From: Knufia peltigerae
Taxonomy: Eukaryota > Ascomycota > Eurotiomycetes > Chaetothyriales > Trichomeriaceae
Length of the DNA stretch: 64,000 bases
Direction: 5' to 3'
Assembly: GCA_030247855.1 (NCBI GenBank)
Contig: JAPDRN010000002.1
Coordinates: 186,001-250,000 of the forward strand
Part shown: one piece after another, positions 1-10,479 of the stretch
How the letters are laid out: every line of letters starts with the position of its first letter
How positions within the stretch are numbered: the first letter of the stretch is position 1
Position numbers and translations under genes: made by a program
Notes under the pieces: generated by a model
Database searches by the model: none
What the model saw: only the letters and a program-made list of their open reading frames with translations
What the model was told of the DNA's origin: nothing

Positions 1-735
1 GAGATGGAGGTCTGTTTATTCATGCCTGGATCGAAGTCGGACCGGAAGGGTGGCAACGCCTCTATCATATTTCTCATGCTGCGATCCAGGTTGACAATCT
101 CGATACCCATGTCTTTGATGACCGGAGCGGACGCCGCAACCTTATCAGAAACTTCTTCATCTACTATTAGGAACCTGGACCGAGACACGCTGACACAATG
201 GACTAGACGCTCGCCCGAGAGGTTATAGTTGATGTATGCAGGTATCGCCCCTAGAGATGCAAGCGCGAGCCACATATGGAGGAAGACTGGTTTGTTAGTA
301 CAGTCGATTGCCACTACTTCCATTGCTTTCACTCCCAGGTTTCGAAAAAAAGCAGCAAAACAAAGCACCGAGGAGTATGTCGACGACCATGTCTCCTCAT
401 AACCAGTCGGGGCGTAAGAGATCGAGGATGCAGATGGCATTGTCCGGGCATTGTGCTCCAAAACCAGGAAAAGAGATAAGTTGCCTCGTTTGTCTGTGAC
501 AAAGTCAACATATCTCCTTGACCTTAGAATTTTGAGGTTTTGTTCTTACCCGACTTGCCCATCTCCTGTACATACCTGCGTGTTGCACGCTCGACCCGCA
601 AGTCCTCCATTATCTGGGTCTTGGCCGCAAGGTACATTCCCAGGAGAGCAGTACCTGCAGCTGTAGCGGCGGTAGTGCCTGATCTTTTTTAGCTTTGCTC
701 ATCCCCTATGTTGAAATCTTCGAACCTATATCCAT
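1..735 (-). CDS. FATP/Fat1-type very-long-chain acyl-CoA synthetase, 5' part (runs off the left edge)
   Basis: Family role: membrane-associated activation and import of long-chain fatty acids to acyl-CoA. Proposed exons are 735-726, 678-550 and 493-1, which join in one frame. The N-terminus is an Ala/Thr-rich hydrophobic stretch (AATAAGTALLGMYLAAK), as in fungal Fat1. It is followed by a NLSLFLVLEHNAR segment and then a GYEETW motif leading to VVAIDCTNKPVFLHMW and AYINYNLSGERLVHCV, a hallmark of the FATP subfamily. The 549-494 intron has a GTAAGA donor and a CAG acceptor. The first exon is only 10 nt with a GTTCGA donor and is speculative; an in-frame ATG at 636 is the alternative start. The AMP-binding signature lies outside the window, so activity cannot be judged. 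It could serve fatty acids released by the neighbouring cluster (inference). Confidence 0.75.
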
Positions 736-1183
736 GGTGATGGAGCTGGTGCAGTATTTCGCCTTAGCTCGAGGGGGTTACGGAGGACGTGGTAGAAGGT
801 TGTGGTCTCAGCAAGGCTCCTCGGTATAAGTCTCGATAGTCCGACGAGGTCGAAACGGACCAGTCGACAAGGAGGCGAAGGAGGCAATAAGCTCAACAAT
901 TGGACTACAGACACTTTGATCTTGACATTCGGAACATCTCAGGGATCCTAATTGGGTAGGCTCTTGCAATAAGATCTCATAGATGTTTTAATCAAGTTGC
1001 ACGTCAATAGCCGACTAGCTCCAGCTCCCTTCTAGCATGTGTTCTCCGTGGAAATGCGACGGTTCTTCCACCCGGCTATTGACATCAATCCCCAGGGCTT
1101 GCTGGCTATACTATTGTACGCCTTCGCTATTTGACTTTGGGTGCTACCTTCAGATTAAATCCTTAGTGAGTAGATCGTTGTGA
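736..1183. other. Intergenic region, FATP promoter side
   Basis: This 448-base stretch lies between the 3' end of the cyclase-1 gene and the start of the FATP gene, both on the minus strand. I see no coding frame with family resemblance and no repeat. It should hold the FATP promoter and the cyclase terminator. Confidence 0.5.
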
Positions 1184-2263
1184 CTATAAGATAGCTATTG
1201 CGTTCGGTGGACTCGCTACTCCACCAACAACGTGAAGCGGTGCGCTTGTAAGAAAGAAAGACCATTTCTGAGCATCTGCGCAGGATCGAGACAGTGTCTC
1301 TAGGTCCCATAGCTCACCAATCAGGGTTCCCCAATGGTTAAGAAACCATTCATGCATAAATACCTTGTCTTTTTCCCCCATGTTCGTTGGCACTGTCTCA
1401 AAGCCCATCATGTCCCCTGCCACTGCAGCAAAATGATGGTTCCAGAACCATTCGACTGTCTGCTGACTAGGCTCAACGCCAATGAACTTGTTCCTTTCCA
1501 TTGCCTTGGCTCTCTGTTCTGAGGAAGCTCGCCTGTACCAGTGCATGAATCCGCTTCGAATAATGAGAATATCGCCAAGCCGCAAGCTGACGTTCTGGCT
1601 GCGTGCCACTTGATCCAGCTCTTCCACAGTAATTGCGAATGTCTCTGTAACTGGTGCAGGTGGCTTACCACTCTCCGCTCGCCACCGGTGGTAATCTAAT
1701 AACACTCCTCGCCCAACAATACCACCACGTTCTACAATTTCTTAGAGTCCAATGTCAGCAGACGAGACAAGAGCTTATGGCCACAGAGACTCACTGTGTG
1801 TCCCGAGTTTTCCACCCTTCTTCATATCTTCGTGTCGAACGCCGTTGTAGTAGAGGCCCGACTCTTGTATTCCAACATGGCGTAATCCGTCCCACTGAGA
1901 ACTTCCTTGGGTATTAAAGCGTAACACATCGTCATGACCATAGAAGTTGAGCCCTCCTGGGTTGTCGCCTTTGTAGTCGATGATTGTATGTTGGAACCCC
2001 TCTCTCCCAGCATAGGCCTGTTCAAACTGATCTAGCCTTGCATCAAGTTGAACGCTTTTCCCTAACTTGATCTCTTTCGCAGCCTCAAGTACAACGCTAG
2101 GTGTCAAGTAATTCAAAGCTGCGGCACCTAAGTTTTACTTCTCTACAACGCAGAAGGGGTACATACTTCCCACACCATCGTCGGAGCCCCATAGCTTCCA
2201 AGCATTCCCTCGTGGCTGCCCTTCTACAGCTGGGATGGATTTGAAATCTAGAACCGCTGCCAT
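1184..2263 (-). CDS. Cyclase-family metal-dependent hydrolase 1 (kynurenine-formamidase-like fold)
   Basis: Three exons, 2263-2167, 2118-1795 and 1740-1184, join in phase to a 325-residue protein, full length for the family. Introns are 48 and 54 nt with GTATGT and GTGAGT donors. The order of conserved blocks is typical of fungal Cyclase-domain proteins (PF04199). They are GNAWKLWGSDDGVG near the start, LRFNTQGSSQWDGLRHV in the middle, ERGGIVGRGVLLDYHRW, GDILIIRSGF, and a C-terminal GGVASPPNAIAIL. Members hydrolyse cyclic or acyl-amide and lactone-like bonds using a divalent metal; the substrate here is unknown. A paralogue with the same block order lies at 53401-54475, on the other side of the cluster, which suggests a shared pathway role (inference). 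No signal peptide is visible, so it is probably cytosolic. Confidence 0.9.
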
Positions 2264-2985
2264 CTCAGTCTCGATAGATACGCTGCCGAGTCAGTGTCAT
2301 CAAAGGCCTTCTTTCTTGTCCCTCTTTGCGAGCGCAAAGCATTTTTCTTAGTTGTCGGAAAAAGGTGGAATTCTATTTCCGTAGGCCTCTTACACACAAA
2401 TCGGCCAAGACGACGCAGGCAAATGGAGGCCAAGAATATGTGGAGTCACTGCCCCACCACGTGTACTCTAGAGTCAGCCGGAACCAAAGGGTTCCTGGCT
2501 AGGTCTATGAAAGTAAATACAGTAGGCAGTGTACATAGATAGTTATGATTAGAGCGCCAATGGTCACGCCAGATAACGAAAGGTCAGCGCTACCACACCG
2601 ATGACTTTGTAGTAGAGTTGTGCGCCAAAAATGTCAGACTGTACCCATACTGTACAGGCTTCCTGGCTCGGGCGTCTGTATGTCTTGCTGCTACAGTATT
2701 GCGACAGTCACTTCTAGGATGTGCTGGGTGGCGTTGGAATCGCCGGAGGCCAGGATCCGCGAGATACTATGGAGACTAGTCCAGTTGTAGCTCCTGTAGA
2801 TGTATAATATGATGGATGCGCGCACTGACTATGCAGTATGTATAGTGGTGGTGGGACAAAGGGGCTGGCACCGAGAACTTAAGGACACTATACGAAGTAT
2901 ATGCTTCTACTCTCTCCGTATCAATTCCCTGTTGTAAATCTCGAGTAGGTGTGGCCATGACCTAATATGCAATACCGTTGACCAG
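2264..2985. other. Gene-free stretch upstream of cyclase 1
   Basis: Only short frames without family resemblance occur here. The part next to 2263 should carry the cyclase-1 promoter. Nothing else recognised. Confidence 0.4.
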
Positions 2986-3324
2986 ATCTTCCGGGCTCAA
3001 GCCGAGTCAGTGGACCGGGTATTGAACCTGCTATTACGGTTTGGTATCGGATTTGGGATTGGCGGTGGATTATCGGCGCAGACGTTCGATTACTTGCCAC
3101 AAGAAAAGATGTGTTTCTGGGGAGGATGGGGTGGAAGCTTTGCTATCTATGACCTCCATCGTGGTGTAACGTTCACTTATATTATGAACAAGACGGGCGC
3201 AGGCATTATGGGCAATGATAGGTCGATCGAGTATGCTAGAATAGCCTGGCAGATTCTCAAGAACGAGACCACAACGAGTGAGGCAAATAATCCCACCGAC
3301 ACCTGCGAAACTTTGTCTAACTGA
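2986..3324 (+). pseudogene. C-terminal remnant of a serine beta-lactamase-like esterase
   Basis: The open frame encodes DRVLNLLLRFGIGFG, then CFWGGWGGSFAIYDL and TFTYIMNK with GIMGNDRS. These match in order the C-terminal end of class-C-beta-lactamase-like hydrolases (EstB/LACTB2-type serine hydrolases), where the WGG(W/Y)GGS block carries the third active-site motif. The N-terminal part with the SxxK nucleophile motif is not found upstream in any frame I examined, and there is no in-frame ATG before the homologous segment. I read it as a decayed gene. The frame is undamaged across about 100 codons, so the loss of the rest may be recent or caused by deletion. Confidence 0.55.
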
Positions 3325-4113
3325 TGGCAATAGTCGATAATTGTAGCAAAATATGCAATGGGTAACTCGAAGATCTCCCTCCGGTACGCCTTGAACGCTT
3401 TGGTGTTGTCAATAGATAGGTGGATTGCCTCGGTAAGGCTTGGATCCACTCCTTGAGTAACACACCAATTTTCCGACCCTAGGAATATTAAATGGCTACT
3501 AAACAATAACCTGATAATCTAGTATTGAGAAACGATCCAAACAGTGGAATAAACAGAGTGACCTCTCTGGCTATTTCTTACTGAAGATCCTAACAGCACT
3601 TGGACTTTAGAGCTTGAGTTTAGTCACGAAGAAACTTCAACTCGTAGTACGCCATGATAATGATATTTTTTCGATCTGGTATTGCAAAGTCACCCGAGAC
3701 GAGCGAGCGAATATAAAGTCTTGAGGTTTGAGGAAGCCGTTTTCCGGCCCCGGATAGAGCCTGGTCTGACACCAACGCAATCAACTCACCACGCTTTCCG
3801 CTGAGCAACAATAAGCACCTTACAAGCGATGTCAGTATCTATGCGCTGCGTGGCCCCATTTGCTTATTTACACACATCCGCCGCTACAATTCCACGTTTC
3901 ACGCGCCGAGTCAGCTGCGGAAGCACATAGCGGGTCTTCGTGCTTCACTCATCGCACGTGGCGGTTGGCACTTGGGTCATTACGACAAACAGCTTCAGTT
4001 TGAGCTAGACTGGTGAGTCCAGCCTGCACTGAATTCCACGTCTCCGAATGCGCGCTACTGGGGCGCTTTGAATTAATAGCATTCACCTGAACTTTTCTAA
4101 CAGGTAAGACATC
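3325..4113. other. Gene-poor stretch with short frames of unknown nature
   Basis: A minus-strand frame around 3506-3325 reads as plausible protein (a segment DPSLTEAIHLSIDNTKAFKAY) but I cannot assign it. Another short minus-strand frame lies at 3811-3620. Neither has a recognisable motif or clear splice context. They may be further gene relics. Confidence 0.3.
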
Positions 4114-4711
4114 ATGACAAATGGAGAGCTTTCACGAGGGCTCACATCGTTCTCAATCCACGCCCAAGCAATGCATACCTTGGAGACAGGTCCATTTCTC
4201 CCGTACAGGGCGGCAGCTTTATGGGACATGCAAGCTGGTCGCGAATTTTTCGGCGTCTACACAAACTTACATAGCGCGGCGTTAGATCGAGTTCGACGAT
4301 GTATCATGTACACAACGGGAAGCTCTGTACAGTTCGTGGAGCCTCGAGATCTGGTCATGCCCAGAACGAATTTAGCAATATTGGGCTTTACGTAGGAAAT
4401 TCCGACGCTGTGACGTCGATCTGAGCAGTTGTCTAGTATACTTGATGTGGGCTCTGGGCTTGGATGCTGACTTGAAGGGTTGGGACAATGTCGACGATAT
4501 CGCCTTCCTTGCTCGCATGCTAACAGTTGTGTCTGCCTTGTCGAAACCGGACACGGAGATGCTAAGAGCTGCACTCTTGAACTTTGTGACAGGGTCCACG
4601 TGGGAAGATATCGAAGGCTGGTTGACGCCACAGCAATTGGCTGATTTGCATGTACGCGAAGGCCTAACCCTAACCCATAGCGTTTCCGGTGCCGGACGAA
4701 GACTAGGATAA
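4114..4711 (+). other. Two unassigned open frames, possibly one decayed gene
   Basis: Two consecutive plus-strand frames (4114-4395, 93 residues; 4442-4711, 89 residues) are in different reading frames and separated by 46 bases. The second has a protein-like composition (DADLKGWDNVDDIAFLAR, then WLTPQQLADLHVREG). I recognise no family. They could be one gene with an intron or frameshift, or chance frames. The second frame contains two copies of CCCTAA near its end. Confidence 0.25.
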
Positions 4712-5408
4712 TAAGAATGCTGCCTATATCTGTTATTTCGCTAACTTCCTTCTCCCAAAATACTACCTACGCATGTGTCCCTCATTGTGACAGAACTTGT
4801 ACAACAGTATTCTGAAGCAGCTGCCCTAGATGACGCTCTTTCTACTCCAAGTGACCACCAGAATTCCAACATGCAGGCAGAATTGTCACTGGTGAATATG
4901 ATAGCGCACCCCGGATGAACTTACCTGTACTAGATCAGAGTTCAGCCTTCACCAGGAAGCTGGATCGTGGCGCACCGCGGGACAAGTCAGCTAGCCGCTC
5001 TGAATAATCCCCTACGCCATCTGCGTATCTGCCACCAGAACAACTGCGCAATGGAGCATACAATAATTCACTGAGCCTCGTATGTGCTCGGATGTCTTAA
5101 TACACACCACCACAGCTTATGATTCGGCCCCAGTGATGGATGGTGTTGAACTAGCAGCGATATCAGCGTTGTCCCCAATGCTACCTCAACTATCAGTAGC
5201 ACTTCCAACATTTGCAACACGTACATTTCTTTCCTGCGATACAAACGCACTCGGCAACTCGCAGAGCACCTTTTGACATTGATGACTGCCTCGAGATGCG
5301 GGCCTAGAAAATGCAGACTATCAACTGTACGTGCAGCCTCAGGCTGTCATTGGGCCCCTTTCCCTGGTTCGTGTAGTACAAACGTTTTGCAAGCTATGAC
5401 AGCGGGCT
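4712..5408. other. Gene-free stretch
   Basis: No frame of convincing length or similarity on either strand. Nothing recognised apart from being upstream of the bZIP relic. Confidence 0.4.
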
Positions 5409-5756
5409 ATGTCGCAGCGGGAAGTCTGCCCAGTCATTGATGACTCGGCCGATGGCAGAAGACAGCTGTTGGAACCAGATGTAACATTCGAGCCAAAGTC
5501 CAAAGAGCGACGAAGAGAACAAAACCGGCGAGCGTAAGGAGCCGCGCCGGTCTATCAGAGGCTTTAATCAAAGCAAGACATCAGGCAAGCAGCATTTCGT
5601 GCACGGAAAGAGGCTGAAGCGCAATGACTTGAGCATGGTTCTCAATCAGTGTCGTTTCATTATCAGAAGGTTTTACAGGAAAATACCAGACTCGACGAGC
5701 AGATGGAGTTATTGAGGCAAGATAACACGAGGCTCAAGCAGCAAGATGTTGTTTAG
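5409..5756 (+). pseudogene. bZIP transcription factor relic (Yap/AP-1-like) with a nonsense codon in the zipper
   Basis: An ATG at 5409 opens exon 1 (5409-5533). A 51-nt intron with a GTAAGG donor and CAG acceptor follows, and exon 2 starts at 5585. Splicing creates the basic region ERRREQNRRAQAAFRARKEA, the fungal bZIP pattern NxxAQxxFRxRK. Six codons later a TGA (5625-5627) interrupts the frame, but the same frame continues as a leucine zipper with heptad spacing (YQKVLQENTRLDEQMELL, then RQDNTRLKQQ) to a TAG at 5756. A functional protein would need the stop to be read through. The C-terminal half of a normal bZIP factor is also absent. I therefore call it a pseudogene; a 55-residue product ending after the basic region is the alternative. 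Confidence 0.6.
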
Positions 5757-6016
5757 GTGACTTGGTGTTCATAACGTATCCAGCTTCATTCAATGTCTGA
5801 CATTTATATACTCTGAGAGACGATAGCATGAGAAATCCGAAATCCGCCAACACATGCTGGTAAAGCGATGACCGATCATAGCATTCGGGTGACCTACAAG
5901 TTCAGTGTGAAATAAGGTATCTGAAGGCATGCATCTTGCAACCGAAGCGATTTGCGCTTGGCTTTTCGGGCCCGGCGCTAAGAGCGTTATCCCGATCGCA
6001 TCGCCACAATGCCGCA

Positions 6017-7965
6017 TCAAATGACGTTCCCGACAGCAGCCTTGAGGTAAGACATTGGTGTTTTCTTGGTCTTCTCACCCTGCATCTCCATGATGCTGGC
6101 ACGTCGATCCTCCAACGATACATTCGAGCCACTGATGACAGCTTGCTCCTCCCTCATTCCGGTGTAGATATCGATATTTTTCAAAGCGATAAAGAAAGGA
6201 CGGTCGGCGGGACGCTTGAACCAACTCCAGACCTTCCAAATACAGTAGAGGAATATAATGAGAGGCCCAGCGAGGTAGAGCTGGAAGAAGGTTCCGGCAT
6301 CGAGATTCGGACCACCAATTGGATAGAGAGCCACGTAGAATTGGGCCATCAAGGCCAGGACGCTGATCAAGACGCAAAGATACGAGCCCCATACACCAAA
6401 GGCGGCCCTGAAAGGAAGTTCTTCGAGGGAATGGCCGTTGTATTTCCTGCAGGCAATCAGAACGACAGGACTTTCAACATCCGAGAACTTACCAAGCATT
6501 GCGGAATCGAATGTGAGCTAAGGCGATACTGCCGTAGATGAATATAATGGCCAGACCCGACAAAGACAGAAGCCAGGTGAAGATAGTGCCGCCGTTTGGT
6601 GCAAGATTGATAAAAGCTAAACATCCGAACAAGAGCTGGAGAATGGTCACAGACAGAGGCCGGCCTTTTCTATCGATGTACGCGAGAATCTTGGGCGCCA
6701 TTCCTGTTCATGTTAGCAGGGCACAATTTCAGGGCTGAAGACTCACCATTTGCCGCAAGAGCTTGGATTGTCCTGGTCGAGCCAAAAGTGCACGAGTTTG
6801 CGACGCTCATAACCGCAATCAGGATCACAGCATTGAAGATCGATGGGAGGGCCTTGATGTTAGCGAGTTGGATCGCAATGACAAAAGGAGAATGTCGGGA
6901 TTCGGCACCAGCGCTGCCGTAAAGATCACTGTTCGCTGGCACAATTAAACCGACTAAGAACAAGTTAATAATATAGAAGATCAGGATCCGCCAGACGACC
7001 TGCTTCGAGGCCTTTGGAATCTCCTTTCGGGGCCTTTCGCTCTCCGCGGCAGCAAGACCGGTCAGCTCGGTACCTGTGTAAGCAAAGGCTGCGTTAACGA
7101 AGACGCTGCAGAATCCGTGGAAGCCATTGAGAAACGCCGTGTAGGGTGAATGCCTGTACTGTTAGCCTGGCTAATGAACTCAGGTTGGACCTACCAATAT
7201 CTAGCACCGATGTAGCCTCGGTTGTCGGTCGGAACACCTCCACAGTTAATGATGATACCGAGAATCATGAAGCCCACACAAGCAGTGACTTTGATCATAC
7301 TGATGACAAACTCGACTTCGCCGTAGCCTCGAACGCCAAAGTACTGAATTGCAACGAGTGCCGTGAGAAGTGGTACGATCCAAGCAGCATTGTTGACATT
7401 TTCAACATCGGTCCAGAAATGGATGATATTGCAGGCAGCGGAGATTTCAAAGGGCAGGACGGTCAACCAGGAGATAGCATATTCCCAAGCGCAAGCGAAA
7501 CCCCAGGAGGGGTCAACGAATCGGCAAATGTACATCGTGAAGGCGCCGTTGACCGGATACAAAACAGACATCTCGGCGAGGGCTTGCATCATCGTGTACA
7601 CCTGAAGTCCTGAACTTGTTAGCTTGCAATGACGAGATGGAAACAACATACCGATAATCATGAATCCGAGAAGCACGGATCCCGGACCACCCTGCGTGAA
7701 AGAGCTCGAAGAGCCGATGAATAAACCGGCACCGATCGCACCGCCACTGTCTTCTGTCAGCGTACAAAAGATCAAAATCTCAGGATACCGACATGGCAAT
7801 CATCTGCATGTGTCTACCCTTGAGGTTGCGATGGAGATTGTTCTTCTGCCGGGTTTCCATGACGATGTCCGTAAACGCGCCAGGCCCATCATCAGTGGTC
7901 TGGACGCGTTTCTCGTTAGACACCCCATCGTCGCCGTGCTCGATCGGTTCGTTTTGATGGCTCAT
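6017..7965 (-). CDS. Amino-acid permease (AAT/YAT family, 12 TM)
   Basis: Six exons, 7965-7793, 7746-7652, 7609-7195, 7153-6747, 6703-6493 and 6446-6017, join in phase to 576 residues, the usual length of fungal amino-acid permeases (PF00324). After a hydrophilic N-terminus comes RHMQMIAIGGAIGAGLFIGS, the TM1 signature. Further conserved stretches are EMSVLYPVNGAF, the FAYTGTELTGLAAAE block and a C-terminal GVWGSYLCVL region. The product should import amino acids across the plasma membrane by proton symport. The first intron uses a GTCGGT donor; the more usual-looking GTATCC three bases further gives the wrong phase, so the unusual donor is required to restore TM1. No frame damage is seen, so this gene appears intact within a decayed neighbourhood. 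Confidence 0.93.
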
Positions 7966-8770
7966 TGTTGCGGTTTTACGCCAGCCAGGAGATACACCGA
8001 AGAAAGAGAGAGACGAGACGGGCGGTCCAAATAATAATTTTCGGACCCCGTTTAGACTCGACGAGCGTGCGGAGTAGCTGGTGCACTTGTTTTGGGCCGC
8101 CAGGGTGGACGCGGAACTGGGTGGTTGACCACATGTAGAGAAGATTGCCGCAAGGACGTTGCATCGCGTGAGAGCATAGGATTGCTCGATTACACTGACA
8201 CACTCTGCATTCGTGTTCTCCAGAGTCTATACCTCTCCGACCCATACTAGATTGCTGTACTCAGATCTACCCTGTTTACCCAAGAAGCCTACCTGAGTAG
8301 GGCGGGGGAGGTGTTGGTTGTGTCGTGGACCAGGCGAGTACCTACTTGGCCGATCTCTCTGCCTAAAGCTATGCGCCATCTTCACCACCCTTCCTGGGAA
8401 TCCTTGGCAGGACTGTTCCTGGCCGGATCGATTCCTATATCGCCCGTTACACTATTGATCTGCCTTTCTGTAGATTTCTAATGCTACCTTCGCGGAGGAC
8501 GTTATTTAGAGTTGGTGTGAAGCGATGTAACTTTTGCCGCGTAGCTGACTTCTCATTGGGAGGAGGGACGATTCGAGATGACGAAGTTTAGCCACTAAGT
8601 CGCTCTAAATACCAATTATTTATGAGTTGTTACTACCTACCCCGATACTACCCACCGGTAGCCGGGGCATGGCTTGACGGATCTGGGGAACGACCAAACT
8701 TCGAGGCGGATAGACGGCAAGCATGGAGAGGATCGATGCTCCGTAACAGCCTACATTCAATCCCAGAAAA
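7966..8770. promoter_or_regulatory. Intergenic region between the permease and the carboxypeptidase relic
   Basis: About 800 bases divergently flanked by the permease (minus) and the S10 relic (plus). No coding frame with resemblance is seen. It presumably carries the permease promoter. I found no specific operator. Confidence 0.4.
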
Positions 8771-10420
8771 ATGAGAGCCGTTTTTTACCTCTCTTGTGCT
8801 GCTCGGCAGCAGCTCGGCAGCCGTGGTCAGTGCAAGTATGCGTTTGAGTGATCGTGTATACGAACGTTATGCGCGACCAGCAAAGTATGCTGTTACGAAG
8901 CCAAAGCCCAGATCGCTGGAAGAGCGTTCTGATAGCTACCGGTACATTACCAATGCGACAAAGCGTAAGACGTCACTTTTCTTGCAGAACTTTGACTGAC
9001 AAGCGAATCAGCATACCTTGTCGACTCGCTGCCGGAGGTACCTTTTGAACTCGGAGAGATGTATTCCGGAAACATTCCAATAAATACCAACAATGCATCG
9101 CGGAATTTGTTCTTTCGTGTTTTACCCCAAAAATGGCGAGCCATCTGACGATGTCGTCATCTGGTGTAACGGGGGGCCTAGCTGCAGTTCACTCGGATGG
9201 ACTCTTCTTGGAGAACGGCCCCGTCCTGTGAGAACCCGGACAGTTGCCCTAGTCCAGAGAATATGCTCTGGGTGGATCAGCAAGATTTACGTCAGTGGAA
9301 AAGTTACGCCGGGTTGCTTTGTTCCATACATCTCGGCTTCGATGCTGGACCAGAATGACACAACGTATCTCAACCTTTCAGGTGCTTTGGCATACGGTAA
9401 GTCGACCGTCCTCCAGTTTCATGGACTTGTGTACTGATCAATTTGTTGGGTAAATGCCTGCATCGGCGATTTCCTCGCGGTACAGGAGGAATATGTCGCA
9501 ATTCCATTTGCGACGAAGAACAACAACATCTTGGGTCTGAATGACTCATTTATTGCACATACAGAGAGTCTTCACCAACCCTGCAGCTATCTTTCTTCAT
9601 CGAACAATACTACGCCTATCCAACCTCTGGACCACAGCCGTCACTTCACTTTGACTACTCAACTGCAGGGACTACTGCGAAGTTTTTGCTTTGATCAACT
9701 ATGCACTTTTCGAGGTCAATCCTTGCTTTGACATCTATGAGATCACAGCCACATGTCCAATCCTCAGCAATGTTATTGGTTACCCTACGGAGCTTACCTA
9801 CAACCAGTAAAACACTCCCTATTTCAACAGCACTGATTTCAAGCAGGCAATCCATGCCCCCCTGGATGTGCTATCCTTCATTGGTGATGGAGGCCCTCGG
9901 GGGGAAGGTGATCTGTCCCCTGATCCGATCCAGGGTGCCCTACCTAAGGTCATTGAGGCAACCAAGCGCGTACTGATCGGCAGTAAATGAAAACAGCTTC
10001 TTTGTACTCTTCCCAGCTGACCTGATACAGATGGTGATTGGGACATGGTTATTGTCAATAACGGCATACGGCTTTCTATACAGGCAAGTTTTTCTGGACC
10101 GCAGTTGACCGGACTTGAGCTAAGTGTGACAGAACATGGCATGGAACGGCAAACTCGGTTTCGAGCAGGAGCCAGGCGCTACCCCGATCATAATATCTAC
10201 ACCTGACCTTGCATACGCCTCAGTGTTCAACGCCCCGGACAACAACCCCCCATTCGGTGGCTTAGACGGATCACAGGGAACAGTTGGTATCCAACACTGA
10301 GAGCGAGGACTGATGTCCGTTGAGACGCACCAGTCGGACCTCATGCAGCCACAGTTCCAACCACGAGCTAGCTACACTCATCTACAGTGGTTGCTAGGCC
10401 AGACGCCAATAGTTGGGTCA
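8771..10420 (+). pseudogene. S10 serine carboxypeptidase, multiply frameshifted relic
   Basis: Blocks of a secreted S10 carboxypeptidase follow each other in correct order but in changing frames. They are a signal-peptide-like LVLLGSSSAAVVSA, YRYITNATK, then after a canonical intron (GTAAGA to CAG near 8965-9012) YLVDSLPEVPFELGEMYSGN. Next come YPKNGEPSDDVVIWCNGGP with SCSSLGW (the nucleophile-region counterpart of NGGPGCSS), NMLWVDQ, LNDSFIAHTESLHQPC, EVNPCFDIYEITATCP, and YFNSTDFKQAIHAP. Last are WDMVIVNNGIRLSIQNMAWNG, ERGLMSVETHQ and LQWLLGQTP. At least three frame changes and several stops separate them. The enzyme would have trimmed C-terminal residues of extracellular peptides; this copy cannot be translated as one protein. 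Confidence 0.85.
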
Positions 10421-10479
10421 TAGTCACCTGATATAGTCTCTGTTCGACATGCAATTACTCAGCTATCAATCCCATCAAG

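Noticed and set aside
488..550. Apparent frameshift in the FATP gene near 524
   Set aside because: A 56-nt GTAAGA to CAG intron at 549-494 removes the stop and joins the conserved frames in phase.
4663..4676. Telomere-like repeat
   Set aside because: Only two CCCTAA units; too short to claim an interstitial telomere, kept as a weak hint.
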